This document shows, one piece after another, positions 12,501 through 23,799 of a DNA stretch of 64,000 nucleotides; position 1 is the first letter of the stretch, and each line of letters begins with the position of its first letter. This DNA comes from Saccharina japonica (taxonomy: Eukaryota; Sar; Phaeophyceae; Laminariales; Laminariaceae). The stretch is taken from contig MEHQ01001740.1 in NCBI GenBank assembly GCA_008828725.1, forward strand, positions 1 through 64,000. The letters are read 5' to 3'. The position numbers were made by a program, and so were the translations under genes. A model generated the notes under the pieces. It made no database searches and was not told the DNA's origin. It saw only the letters and a program-made list of their open reading frames with translations.

Positions 12501-15500
12501 CTGTCGTCCATATGCAATTCCGCCTCAGAGGCGGTTCTTAGCAGGATGCAGCCCACCCTCCGTGCGACTCGCCCAATTCCTCACGGCGCTTCGCGCTTGG
12601 TGCAAGCAATGTCTGCCTGGTTGGTGAAAACCCAACGTGCTCCGTCCCGGCATTGTAGGGATGCGAGGGTCTATGGTCATACGACTACGGCCGTGCACGA
12701 CATGAGTACCCTCCTTATTATTTACGACAATGTGATGGCGCTCGCTCGTGTTTCGATATCTGACGCCTACGTGCAGAATCAAGGCAATGCCAAGGGTTGC
12801 AGGAAGAAGGGACTGCTGCGTGCTGAAATATTCAGTTCGCAACCTCATTTCTCAGTCTCAACAGTCAGTCTCATAAATGTAATCAGTCGCGTTCGGTGTT
12901 CCCTGGATAGTCTCAGTCCTCAGGATAGTAGTTTATGAGATTTACGACAACAACAATCTGATGGCGCTTGCTCGTGTTTTGACATCTGACACATATTACG
13001 TGCAGAATCAAGGCAATGCCAAGTGTTATTGCAGGAAGGAGGAAACGCTACTGTAATTGCTGATACTCAGTTCGCAACTTCATTTCTCAGTCTCTGTCAG
13101 AAATGCACCAGTCGAGGTCCCGGTGGCGGGCTCAGTTTCAGTTTTGGCACGTGCGGCAAAAACACTTCGTGCCGAGCAAGCGGTTCCGCGTGTATGTAAA
13201 GTCGAGATATTTAAAAGCTGGCAACGGGGGGGAAATCTCAATTCTTCTCTGACTCTCGTGTGTCTGAGCAGACTCGTATCTACAGCACTGTACACTACAA
13301 CAGTAGTAGTACTGCTGTACAGCAGTACGTACTACACACAGCAGCACTCAGCAATACTATACACACCAGCTGCTCGCTACGTCGTACATACAGTACTCGT
13401 ACCTGGTACTACTCGTACGTACTGCTGTTTGTTCTTGTACGTATTACAGCCAGGCACAGCAGTAATATCTCTACACTGAAAAATGAGCTACTATTGTACT
13501 GAATCCACCCGAAAAAAAATCAGACGTTTTCATTCCTCCGTGGATCTTTGATTTTTTAATTGAGGCGAGATATTTTCACAAATATCTCTCTCAGCAGCAA
13601 CAGCACCACGCATATCATCCGCAGCGGCCAGTAGAGCCGAGACATCTCCGCAAGATCCGCGCACTTCGAGGTCGCTGCGCTCGGCGGCGGCGCTTGACTC
13701 GAGAGTGCGCGCGGGCGGAAAGTCACGGGCGGAGGCTGAGGGACGCGATCCTCGAGAAGAGCGGGCGAGAAAGCCAACGCGAGGCCGTCGAAACGGGTCC
13801 CGAGTGCGAGTCCGGTCTGAAGCCAAGTGAGAGCCCAAGAGGCCCCGGAGCACCACAGCGAGCATCAAGCAATGTATATATATTTATATTCTGGGGGGGG
13901 GGGGGGAGCTTCCATCCCATGCTACACCGCAAGTACGAGACAAGCTCGTCAAAAACCTGCGGGCACACGGCAGAAAAACCGTCTCGAACATCGTCCGCTG
14001 ACAACTACACACTGGCGGGACGAAGAGCAAAAAAAAGTTATGTAATAGGCAGATTTCGAAGGCTGAGCGACTGGAGCGACACCGGTACTAAAAAGTACGG
14101 ACCGCGCGAAGAGTAGAGTTCGGCTCGGACCGAACCACCACCCCCAAGTCCCGCCTCCCGCCGCCACCTATTAGGCTGTACGGCGGCAATGATATTACTC
14201 ACATGTTGTCGGTCTGGATCATCCCCTTCTTGCCCAACGCCTCCGCCCGCTGGTCGTATCTGCACCCGACGATCGCCACGGTCACAATAAAACAAGCGAA
14301 ACAAAAAAACGTCGGTATATAAGTGTACGGGACCAGCAATGTGCCCGTGGGGGCGGGTGGCGTAGTCGTTTGTTGCTTGCCTTGTGTCATTTATTTGAAA
14401 CATTGACCACGCATCCTTCCTTTCGAGACGGAGCGCACCGTTCCCACTCCTAATAGAGACACCTCCAACATTTTGGGCGATCATCGTGTTTTTTTTTTCC
14501 CACATCCCGCTGCAAGCAACTGAGCGGACCCGAAACCCGAAAGCTGAGGGACGATGTGGATCCACAACGGTGTAGCAACGGGACAGAGTCGACTACAAAA
14601 CAATGGCAACAACAATTATTCCAGAGAAACCGCCAAGCAAAACAAAGAGCAGAAACCCCGCCAAAAACATGCAGTTAGTCACATCGGCGAGATACTTGCT
14701 TGCGCGTACGCACGATGTTAATAATCTCCCCGATTACATGATACAGCCATTAACACGTACAAAACCGCGCGTGTTTCACAACTCAACCAATCCTGTACCG
14801 CCTGGTAAAATCTACCAAACCCCGTGCTACAGTAATCTACCAAACCTCGTGTCTTGTACCGCCTGCCAAAACCTATCAAAACCCCATCCTACAGCCAAAA
14901 TGTTGAAAGAAAAATCGACGCCACCAAAAACAGCGGCAGTAAAAGTTGACGCGATCACAACCTTTGCTTGTCGCGACCCGACCCGACCCGACCCGACGCG
15001 ACGCAATGCAACGCAACCGCACAGCCCCGCTCCGCCCCCCCCTCCCCTCTTCTCTCACCCGTACGGCGCCTGGCGGCACACGTCGATTACGGCCGTCCGC
15101 CCTCCCTCGAACTCCACCATGATCATCGCCGTGTCGAACGCCTCTGCTCCGTCCAGCTCGTCGATCGCGTGATCGATTTGGCATGACCCGGAGGCCAGGA
15201 TGCGCTGCGAAAACACACGAGAGGATGTCCCATATTATAGCCACATAACACAGCAGCGAGAAGTTGTACTGTAGGCGCCAACATCATAAAATAAAAAAAT
15301 AAAATAAAACACATCCACCAGCAACAGAGGAAAGGACTCTGCAAAAACACGAGAGGACAGGTGCGCCAGAGCTGTGGATATGTGTATAGGCCAACAGAAG
15401 CAACACATAAAACACTACGTATTTATATAGATGATTCTGCCGAAAACACCAGAACATACATGGTGCCACAGCAGAGGGATATGGAGACGAACGACGTTAC

Positions 15501-18500
15501 AACAACTAGAGCAACTTGGGTCTCGAAAAACACAGACGATCTCTGCGACAAAGCAATAGGGTGAAAATATCTAAAGGGAGAGCTTGAAACGGCCAAAAAG
15601 CACGTTCGCGCAGAAAAAACAACAACGCATAACCTAAGCATGGGTTGAAACACCCAAAAAAGCAAAATACGGCTCGTACATACATAGCGCATAACGAATC
15701 AAACAAAAACAACTCACCGTAGGTTCCGAGCCCATGAGGAACCGGGCCATGTCGAGGTCGTGCACCGCCATGTCCTTAAAGATGCCGCCACCTCCGCGCA
15801 CGTACTCCACCGGGGGCGGGGAAGGGTCGCGAGACGTAAGCTTAACCTGCAAGCGGCGGGGGGGGACGCGACGGACGTACGACAACAACAAAAAAACAGT
15901 GAGAGACAAAAGAGTATGTATTGGCGGTTGTTGACGGACTTCGTAACGATTAACGAACTACGAAGGCACCCAGCCAGCCGTGCAGTGATCCATCCACACA
16001 CGAGGCGAGATGGCTGGGTCTTCGAAGAAGCTTTTGAATCTGCGCTGTTTATTGTACGCTGGTTTGACCGACGTCGTGCTTGCCGCTCCAAGGTATTTCG
16101 AGAACAAACAACCGTGTTTGCTCATCGGCCCGAGGGCAAGTCGCGATTGCGAGCGCCGGAACCGCGGCAAAAGTGGGTGGGTGGGTGGGTGGGTGGGGTT
16201 TTCACCGACCAGGCAGACACTGCTAACACCCAGCGCGAAGCGCCGTGAGGTGTTGGGCGAGTCGCATGAAGGGTGAGCTGCATCCTACTAAAAATCGCTT
16301 GAGAGGCAGACTTGCATCTGGATGACAGCTTCAATGATTTAATATAATTTCTGGTGTGGCCACTTTCCTGAGACAGCAATGGAAGCACCATGTAACTGCC
16401 TCGTGGGTGCCTTACCATATACACACTGCGTGATACGATCATGATCCCACGCACCTGTATGACCTCGCCGACCTCCCCGTCCGCGATGGCCATCCTCACG
16501 CGGGCGAAGTTGGGGTCGAACCGCCTCTGCAGGGCGGTCATGAGCTTGACGCCGGCCAGCTTGCAGGCGTTGATGGCCTCGATCGTCTCGGGCACGTCCG
16601 TCGCGATGGGCTTCTCGCAGAACACGTGCTTACCGTTCGCCGCGCACGCCTTGATCTGTTTTGGCACATCGTCATTCGTTAACGAGACCACGGGGTAGGC
16701 GTACACACAGAGAGAGAAAGGTGGTGGGGGGGGGTGGGCGGTTCAAGCTTGGATTGTTTTCCGGCAGCGACGGGGGCGTGGGGTGTACTTGTCATGCATG
16801 ACCGTTGTCGTATGACCATAGACCCGCGTATCCCTACAATGCCGGGACGGGGCACGACGACGACGACGACGAGTTTAAGCTCGAAATACTGCTCATGAAG
16901 CAGTTTACTTTCACACACGAGGGAACAGTCGGCACCGTAATACGATTAATTCATACTACAGCCGGTACCTGGTACGTATCAACACTATGTACTGGAAGAA
17001 ACTCCCGAGGCAAGTTGAGACGCACTTTTTGTTTTATAACCCCTTGGGACTGCACTCGCCGTTCCGGTGACACATCACATAAAACTTATAGTACACCTAC
17101 AGTGACTATAAAGTCGTTTGGGCTGTCCGTCGGTGTTACTTGCCCCGTGGCTACGAGTACTTATTTTTTCTTCAGCTTTCGTAGCTTTCAAGAGTTTTTT
17201 TTTGTAGTGTTCTTCGTTCTTTCCCGGTGGTTATATATCATACTATTAATAATAGCGTACGAGTAGAGTAGCTAAATATATATATGATACGAGGAACGAA
17301 CGCCTGCTGTTGTTGCATTATCCCTTTTCAGCTTGCGACCCCCCCCCCCGGGATTTCCAGTCAACCACAATCGCGAAGAGGAACCTTGTACGTAACATAT
17401 ATATGTACCAGGGTATCTGTTTTACGTGAAGTGCGATACTAAAAGGGTTCAGGGATATATGGTACCAGGTACCAGGTACCAGACACCATCCATGTACCTG
17501 GTCAGCGTGGAACTGAGAAGGAGAGCAGATCCAGACGGCGTCGACCTCGGGGTGGGTGATGACGTCCATAGCGTCCGCCGACGAATACGGCACGTTGAAC
17601 TTCGCCGCGGCGGCCTGGCGTTCGTACAGCAGCAGCAGCAGCAGTACATGGCACAGCAGTAGTTAGAAGAAGGGGCGATGGGGGCGCGTGTATGTCGAGG
17701 GCCATCGTTAATAATTTCTTGATATTTAATGGTACAGGTACTTAACCCCTTAAGAACTGGTCCGACGAATTTGGGGGCAAACTACTTGGAATTAGTGTGG
17801 GACACTTTGTTTCAGTTCTGAAGGGGTTAAGAACGACCGCGCCTCTGTCTGAAAAGCGGCGGTGGGGGGGGGGGGGGGGAGGGCAGATGCAGGAAAGGCA
17901 GACAAGCAGCGTCAGGCATGTTTTTTTGGTCGTTCAACAACGTCGGCAACGGAATGACCCTCGTTGAAAGCATTGATGAGTCACAGCTATTAAAATATCA
18001 GGTGGAGTCATTGCTTGAAAAAAAACGCACAAGCAATCCATCCATGGCATCCCCTCCGTAGTGTAACTTGCATTATTTAGTGATTACCGCGCTTTTTGCG
18101 TTCCTTGAAGACCGAGTAAAGCAGAAGCGGAGTGGACGTGCCGGTGCGAATGACGGCGGCGGCGGTATACCGGTATAGTCTACTACATAAATAGTACACC
18201 GCACTAAACGGTAGGTAAAACTTAGAACGATACCCGGAACTGCCGGACCAGTAGAACAATCACGGATGGTTCGCCGATTCTTACACGTACCGCTACATAC
18301 GCAGTTTTCTAGCGGAGCGGATAACTTTTTTGCCGTATACCGTATCGTTGCTTGTTGCGACCAACGAACCTCAACGCCTCAAGTACCAAACGCCAAACGC
18401 CGTAAGTATGATATCGTATCACACGATCACACGTACTGTCGTACGGCTGTGATACAACCAGTATGCGTCACCCTGTGGACAGAAGCTCCACGAGTAGGGT

Positions 18501-21500
18501 GAGACGTTCGCTGTCCCAAGCTGAAGAAATTATATTCTAAAGGATTAGGGAGTTAGATTCTCCCACGAGACGAGAGATTGCCGGGTTCAACGTAGGCGTT
18601 CATGTAATGCCGCCTACCCCCCTCTAAGCAGAACCACAGTCAGTCATATGGGGATAGCTACCCGGACGGAGATCGAGAGATCACCGCGAACGCGCGCATG
18701 AAGGGGGAATGGTGAAAATCGTCATTCCCTACGATATACATGTGGGGGTCGAGATCCGGCTGCGCTTTTCGGCCACAAAAGAAAGCATGCGACACCACTA
18801 ACGAATCTCTTGGTTTGGGCCAGGCTCGAATTCTTATATCAGGCGAGGTGTGTCCTACTCGAAATTCAGTGAACAAAACAATGGCCACATTTGTTATCTT
18901 CGTCCATACGTAGCTCGAGCCTGAAATTCTTAGCTCTCAAAAACATTCAACTGCTGTTGTCGGGTACTGCTTGCTGTACAGTACTTCGGCAGTGTACGTA
19001 CTGTAGCTCACCTCCGCTTTGGAAACGGTGGGGTTGCTGATGATGATGGGCTTCGCATTGGCGCAGCTAGCCAACGCCTCCAAGTGGACCAACCCGATCC
19101 TGGTACGATAACATGCGATAACATACGTAGGGTGGTGGCACGCGACGCACGCAAGGAAGCAAGCACGCCTATTTAGACATTTCAACATTTAGAAAGTTGC
19201 TGAGGCACGGACAGCACAGCACGGGGTTACTAAAGCCACCCCAGCCTTATACACGATCATTGTACTACTGTATATACCTACGTGTTTCTCTTCATATTTT
19301 CTACTCTCACGAGTACAGTGGAGTGCCCCCTTCAACACCACCCAGTTCAAGACTTTTCTGGAGATCAGACCAGGGAAATCGGTTTGTCACGAAAAAAAAA
19401 CGGATGAGGCCGGTTTGCCTCCTGTCCCCTAAAGTACCGTCTGCACACCTACATAAAATACCCGAATCGCCTTCACATTCATACATTGATACTGCTGTGT
19501 GCCTCCCGGAGGCGTGGGGAGTGAGAACTGTCTTCAGCGGACGTTCCAGTCTAATAACTAATAAGTCGTGTATACTATTAACCCTTAAAGGACTGGAGTC
19601 CCGTTTTGGGGACAAATTACTTAGATTGAGTGTGGATTGTCCCCAAAACGCAGTAGCCTTTACCGCACCACTGAATTATTATCTAGGATAAAGTATGGAA
19701 ATCGGGGAATATTTTATTATGTACCTTTTAGTGTGGTCGACCAATTTTTCAAAAAAAAAAAAAACGCCGGATTTTTCCAGACAAAGCTCGTAAGGGTCGG
19801 GGCGGGGACGGGGTTGGGGTTAGGGTTAGGGTTAGGGTTAGGGTCTAAAGTAGTGTTTTCGGCGTTTTTCTCAATATTCGGTCTCATAACACTGGAACCA
19901 CACGCGGGCCACAACCAAGTCCCCGATTTCTATACTGTATCCTATATAATAATTCAGAATTGCGGTAAAGGCGACTCCCAAAACGGGAGTGCAGTTCTAA
20001 AAGGGTTAATACCACCAATGGCGATCGCGTGCACGACGTTTCACGCCGATTTTGGTGTTTTAACCCAGATTAAGATCAATGTGGTCTTAAAGGGGGATTC
20101 AGACAAAACACGGAGAATATACCATTTCGACGGGCTTGTCACGGGACGGTCTTAAACTGGGTACAGAAATAGGCTTAACTGGGTAAAGAAATACGCCCAA
20201 CTCATCGTATCCTATGACACACGTACGAACCAGGTATTTCGTATACCCTGCGGGTAGACATCACGCCTCGAGAGTTGTGTCATGGACACGCATTCAGTAT
20301 CAATACCAATTTACAAGTGCATATCATACGACGTACGAGTATACCTGGTACATCTGTTGTTGTGTAGGGCTGTCACCAGTTCAAGTTTCGAATCGATCGT
20401 CATCTTTCGTAAACATCAAGTATCATACATACATGAGACTGCTGTTGTTGTGGTCATTGTATCCGGGTACATGAGTACGAGCCGGGTGCAGTTTCATACC
20501 AATGCTACTGTAATATTTGGGAGATTTCACAGCTGACGTGTTTCTTAGTTTATTATTAACCCATTCAGAACTGAAAAAATGTCCCACACTAATTCCAAGT
20601 AGTTTGTCCCCCAAAAAGGGGGACCAGTTCTTAAAGGGTTAATATTAACTCGTAGTGCAGTTCACGACGTCCCAACCAGGAATCCGAATATGCATATTTG
20701 GTACTGGTACTCCTTACGTACTGCTTGCTTGTACGGCCCGACCGAACCAAAGAAGTTACGAGTAAAGGCCTACCAAGAGCGAGCCTTTGACTACTACTAC
20801 GAAACTCGTACGAAGTCTACGAGCATTTACTGCTGCTGCAGGTCTGGACAAAAATACACGTGACCCAGGTAACAAGAGGTTGGGGGGGGGGGTGGATTCA
20901 GCCAGGGGCGGTTAGGAGGGAGGAGGGAGGAGGGAGGAGGGAGGAGGGAGGAGGGAGGAGGGAGGAGGGAGGAGGGAGGAGGGAGGAGGGAGGCGTGCGC
21001 TACGAGTATATACGAAATACTCGTAGCCGAGAGGATACATGCTGGGGTATACCGGTATGCTATAGGGCGAAACAAGGCACGTGCTGCCAGCTTCGGGATG
21101 GATGTTGAAATGTTGGAAGTGTCGAGAGTTGACGAGTTGATCCAGGGGCCTTCTACTCTACTGCTGTACGCGAATGGCCTAACGCGGAAAACAAGGGCAA
21201 ACCGAAAGTTGTGATTGGAACATGCCAGGTATAGACTGCTGTCCCCATGTAGACTGCGTACGAGTAGTCTGCAGTCTGCAGGGATATTCAACGTTTGCGT
21301 GACTCGCGGGTGCTCAACAAGCAGCACTACCCATACAATACCTGGTATATAGCCGGACACACACGGAAAACTTGTAGATGTGCTGAAGTTGCATACAGGT
21401 ATGTATGTATCATACACCACGTATACCAGCTACTACTGCTGCTGTACCTGGTACCTGGTACAGGCCAACATGTTGCAGTTGGCCAACATGTTGCAGTTGG

Positions 21501-21988
21501 CCACCGCTCTATCATGTCATGCCAGGTATGCACATCATGATCTTGATCCCGTGGCACCCGCGGGGTGGTTTTGACAGATAAACAGACCATGGATCACAAC
21601 GAGTGAATCTTGCGGTTTGGAAGATCAATCAAACACGGAACACACGCGACACGGGGCAAAATGTCAAGTATCATGCACAACACAGCAGCACAGCGGCCAC
21701 GCACCTTCCTGCGCCGATCACGCCCACGTTGATAACCTTCATAGAGAGTCCTCCGCTGCCACCCTGCTGCAAGCGCGCCGGTGCTGCTGTGCATGATGCC
21801 GCCGGGGCGAAAGAAGAACGAGCGAGCTGCGGTGCCGACGAAGCCAAACGTGCCGCCGGTCGTGAAACCTGCAAGTCCAGCTGCCGGAGCGCACTCGTCC
21901 CCGCAAACGAAGGAGCCACGAACGCGTTGACAGGCTGGCCAATGGCGACAAGCGAGAGCCCTAAGGCGAGGCTTCCTATAACAGCCAT
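9516..21988 (-). CDS. plastid-targeted Gfo/Idh/MocA oxidoreductase, inositol 2-dehydrogenase type
   Basis: Ten exons on the minus strand: 21705-21988, 19012-19099, 17498-17614, 16455-16655, 15718-15846, 15059-15204, 14203-14259, 11321-11408, 10516-10655, 9516-9672. They total 1407 nt, 468 aa plus TAA; every junction is GT-AG and in phase. Residues 1-22 form a signal peptide; the cut NA|FVAP gives the Phe of the heterokont plastid (ASAFAP) motif, followed by a Ser/Ala/Arg-rich transit-like segment to about residue 82. The Rossmann glycine motif GVIGAGRIG is at 89-97, EKP (Lys178) follows, and the KDMAVHDLD segment supplies Asp255 and His259, matching the Lys-Asp-His catalytic set of IolG-type NAD-dependent inositol dehydrogenases. 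The C-terminal half has the family's YGYDQR and SGEDGL-like blocks. The expected reaction is myo-inositol to scyllo-inosose with NAD; substrate is inferred from family only. Introns hold repeats and an assembly gap. Confidence 0.9.
9842..9938. repeat. 14-bp minisatellite
   Basis: About seven nearly perfect tandem units of CACGGTTATCACCT, with degenerate units continuing on both sides (about 9797-9965). It lies in the last intron of the dehydrogenase gene, just upstream of its final exon. Confidence 0.9.
10808..10860 (-). repeat. ~65-bp dispersed repeat, copy D
   Basis: Read on the minus strand this contains GCAAAAGTGGGTTTTGACGA and CTCGACCTCACAGCTGA, matching five other copies in the window (25869, 33457, 48430, 49587, 53385). 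It lies in an intron of the dehydrogenase gene. Confidence 0.7.
11562..11724. other. assembly gap (163 N)
   Basis: Run of N starting right after a 16-17 bp G-run and ending inside a copy of the poly-C-flanked element. It falls in intron 7 of the dehydrogenase gene, so no exon of that model is affected. Confidence 0.99.
11725..11937 (+). repeat. poly-C-flanked element, copy 3 (3' part, next to gap)
   Basis: Its 213 bp are identical, base for base, to 12500-12712. The 5' part is missing in the gap. Identity this high between neighbours suggests a very recent duplication or an assembly artefact. Confidence 0.85.
12200..12712 (+). repeat. poly-C-flanked element, copy 4 (full length)
   Basis: Starts with a C-run and AT palindrome and ends CATGAGTACC, as in copies 1 and 2, but shares diagnostic variants with copy 3 (CATACGACTACGG, CACGACATGAG). 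It lies in an intron of the dehydrogenase gene, in sense opposite to that gene. Confidence 0.85.
16197..16446 (-). repeat. poly-C-flanked element, copy 5 (internal fragment)
   Basis: On the minus strand it runs from GATCGTATCACGCAG through GTGGCCACACCAGAAATT to GGTGAAAACCCCA, then dissolves into a CCCA/GGGT simple repeat. Divergence from the other copies is visible, so it is an older insertion. It abuts the donor of exon 4 of the dehydrogenase gene. Confidence 0.75.
16783..16851 (-). repeat. poly-C-flanked element, copy 6 (3' end only)
   Basis: On the minus strand it matches the last ~65 bp of the family (CCCGGCATTGTAGGGAT to the GTAC end). The remainder is missing, giving a 5'-truncated copy. 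Confidence 0.7.
17331..17390 (-). repeat. short dispersed repeat with GGTTGACTGGAAATCCC core
   Basis: On the minus strand it reads TACAAGGTTCCTCTTCG, then GGTTGACTGGAAATCCC, a G-run, TCGCAAGCTGAAAAGGGA. The same arrangement occurs on the plus strand at 30558-30632. It is intronic in the dehydrogenase gene. Confidence 0.65.
17742..17830. mobile_element. TTAA-flanked MITE (piggyBac-like), 81 bp
   Basis: Bounded on both sides by TTAA. The termini CCCCTTAAGAACTGG and CAGTTCTGAAGGGG form an inverted repeat. The core contains AAACTACTTGGAATTAGTG, shared with 20556-20642 and 51710-51791. TTAA duplication with CCC...GGG ends is the hallmark of piggyBac superfamily elements. Confidence 0.8.
19578..20009. 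mobile_element. TTAA-flanked MITE (piggyBac-like), ~424 bp
   Basis: TTAA at both ends. The ~29-bp terminal inverted repeats start CCCTTAAAGGACTGGAGT at the left and end GCAGTTCTAAAAGGG at the right, each carrying a CCCGTTTTGGG-type block. It is longer than the other copies and contains an interstitial telomere-like tract. It has no transposase reading frame, so it is non-autonomous. It lies in intron 1 of the dehydrogenase gene. Confidence 0.75.
19820..19843 (+). repeat. interstitial TTAGGG tract
   Basis: Four perfect TTAGGG units preceded by degenerate G-rich units (GGGGTTGGGG), all within the MITE at 19578-20009. Confidence 0.9.
20556..20642. mobile_element. TTAA-flanked MITE, 79 bp
   Basis: TTAA-bounded; the ends CCCATTCAGAACTG and CCAGTTCTTAAAGGG are inverted. 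The core is the reverse complement of the core of the copy at 17742. Confidence 0.8.
20915..20992. repeat. (GGAGGGA)n minisatellite
   Basis: About eleven tandem heptamers of AGGAGGG, purine-pure on the plus strand, in intron 1 of the dehydrogenase gene. Such G-tracts can form G-quadruplexes. Confidence 0.9.
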
Positions 21989-23799
21989 GTTGACACAGCA
22001 GTAACTCCGATGCCGGAATTTTGATTTTACAGGGTGGCACACGTCAGTTGAGGGTTTCAAAACCTTGGGTAGCGTGCTTGTTAAGGGGACATACTAGGAA
22101 ATGTTGATAGAGTGATAGAGTGTAGAGCAGTGTGCCGCCAAAAAAAAATGAAAATCCAAAATCCACAACGACTTCGTATATACTCCTACGCGTAGATCCT
22201 CGTTGAACGAGAAGTATCAGTATTGACAGCTGTACAGCAGGTAGACACTCTCGCATCTATCGTGTGGCCCACCAGTAAAACCGTGGGGCTCGAGTCTTGG
22301 CTATAAAACAGCTGCTCTTTGTTGCGCTCAGTTCATGAGGAGACACGCATTCGGTCTGTGGTCTGTACTGCAACAAAAAAGGGAGTATTTTGATGAGAAG
22401 TGTGAAGCACATGATATGGGCACGCCAAAAAGAAACAAGGAAAGACATCTATCATACACGACTGATCAATGAAGGCTGTGAGCCTTCAATGTGACGCCAG
22501 TCTTGACTATTAATACTATTAATAAGTGTAAGTAGTCTGTTCTTCGTGTTAACGCCCACACCGGTATATATGTATGTACGTGTGCGTGGTATAGGATTTA
22601 CTGTAGTAGCGCTCGCCGCTGACCATGACTTCTTTATTTCTTGTCTACTTGTACCGCAGTACATTCCGTAGCGTCCCCGCGTCCAACGAAAAAAAAAATC
22701 CTTCTCCAGCGTCTGCTGCGCGAAGCGCTATTAAGTAGCCACTCACTGCTGAGACACCAGGCAGGCGTGTTGCGGCCCTGCGGGGGACCCCCGCCACCGG
22801 AGGGCCGCCAGGGGCCGCACCCCGCGTAGGGGCCGGGCCGCCGGATACGTTTTTTCGCGATATACTACTATGTATGCGTGCGTGGATATATGCCTGCAAA
22901 GTGTGATGCCTCACGAACCTGCAAAAAAAAAATATGCACGAAAATCGTTTGACAAAGTGCATTTTCAGACACCCCCCGAACGTCGAAAAGGGCATAAAAA
23001 GGTGCCTCATCTCATTGTTTTTCCCGCCCCCGGCGAAAAATGGCGCAACGCGCGAAACCTAAGTTATGGCAAGCCGCACATGGCTTCCGGCGGATGTTGT
23101 TGCGGTAAACCGTCCTTATTCCTGCACCAAAGTTGCGCCAGCGCTAAAAAAGCGGAAGAGCTTCGTACGACGACTACTATAATTAATGCCCTGATCGATA
23201 CACCACGACAACGATAACACTCGTAATTACGTACGTAAACAATATATCAGGAGGGAGAAGAGAAGATACATACCAGGTATGGTCCTTCCTGCCAGTTATC
23301 TAGGTGAGACGATTATAGTTTCAAGTTTTCAAGTTGACGCACTTTTCAATATTGTTTCCCGTGTTTCTCGCTGCGCTTCTCGTCCGTTACTACTCGCGTA
23401 CTATCTGGTGGTACGCGTTGAAAAAAAGTGCCCACTCGAACCTCACGCCCCCCCCGGCCCGCCCTTTCTGCGGCGAACGACGCTCACTCACCAATTTTCC
23501 TGTGGCATCGTGGAGATGAGTGCCAGTTTGCGGAGAGAGATCCAGCCCCTGCAACGCCAAGGATTTTGTCCAAACCAAAAAAGGCCGTGGACTTTTTTCA
23601 ACGTCTAGTTTCATGCCCGCAAAAGAGCAGCACCAGGTAGGTATCAGACTACAATCGAGTTGCGTAGCTTTTCACACACAACTCAACTCGCACAATAAAA
23701 CAAGTTGCGTGTACCTACGAGTATAACTACGTAATAAAGGGCATTATCTGGTACCAGGCACGTCTTAAATACTAATAATGCAACAACAAAAAACAAGCG
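21989..23799. other. intergenic stretch upstream of the dehydrogenase gene
   Basis: Separates the start of the dehydrogenase gene from the stop codon of the polymerase eta gene on the same strand. It would hold the dehydrogenase promoter and the polymerase 3' UTR. I see no domain. A GC-rich, partly self-complementary patch lies at about 22770-22845. Confidence 0.5.

Noticed and set aside
18540..18640. tRNA-like GCCGGGTTCAA segment
   Set aside because: No acceptor stem, D-arm or anticodon arm can be folded around it.
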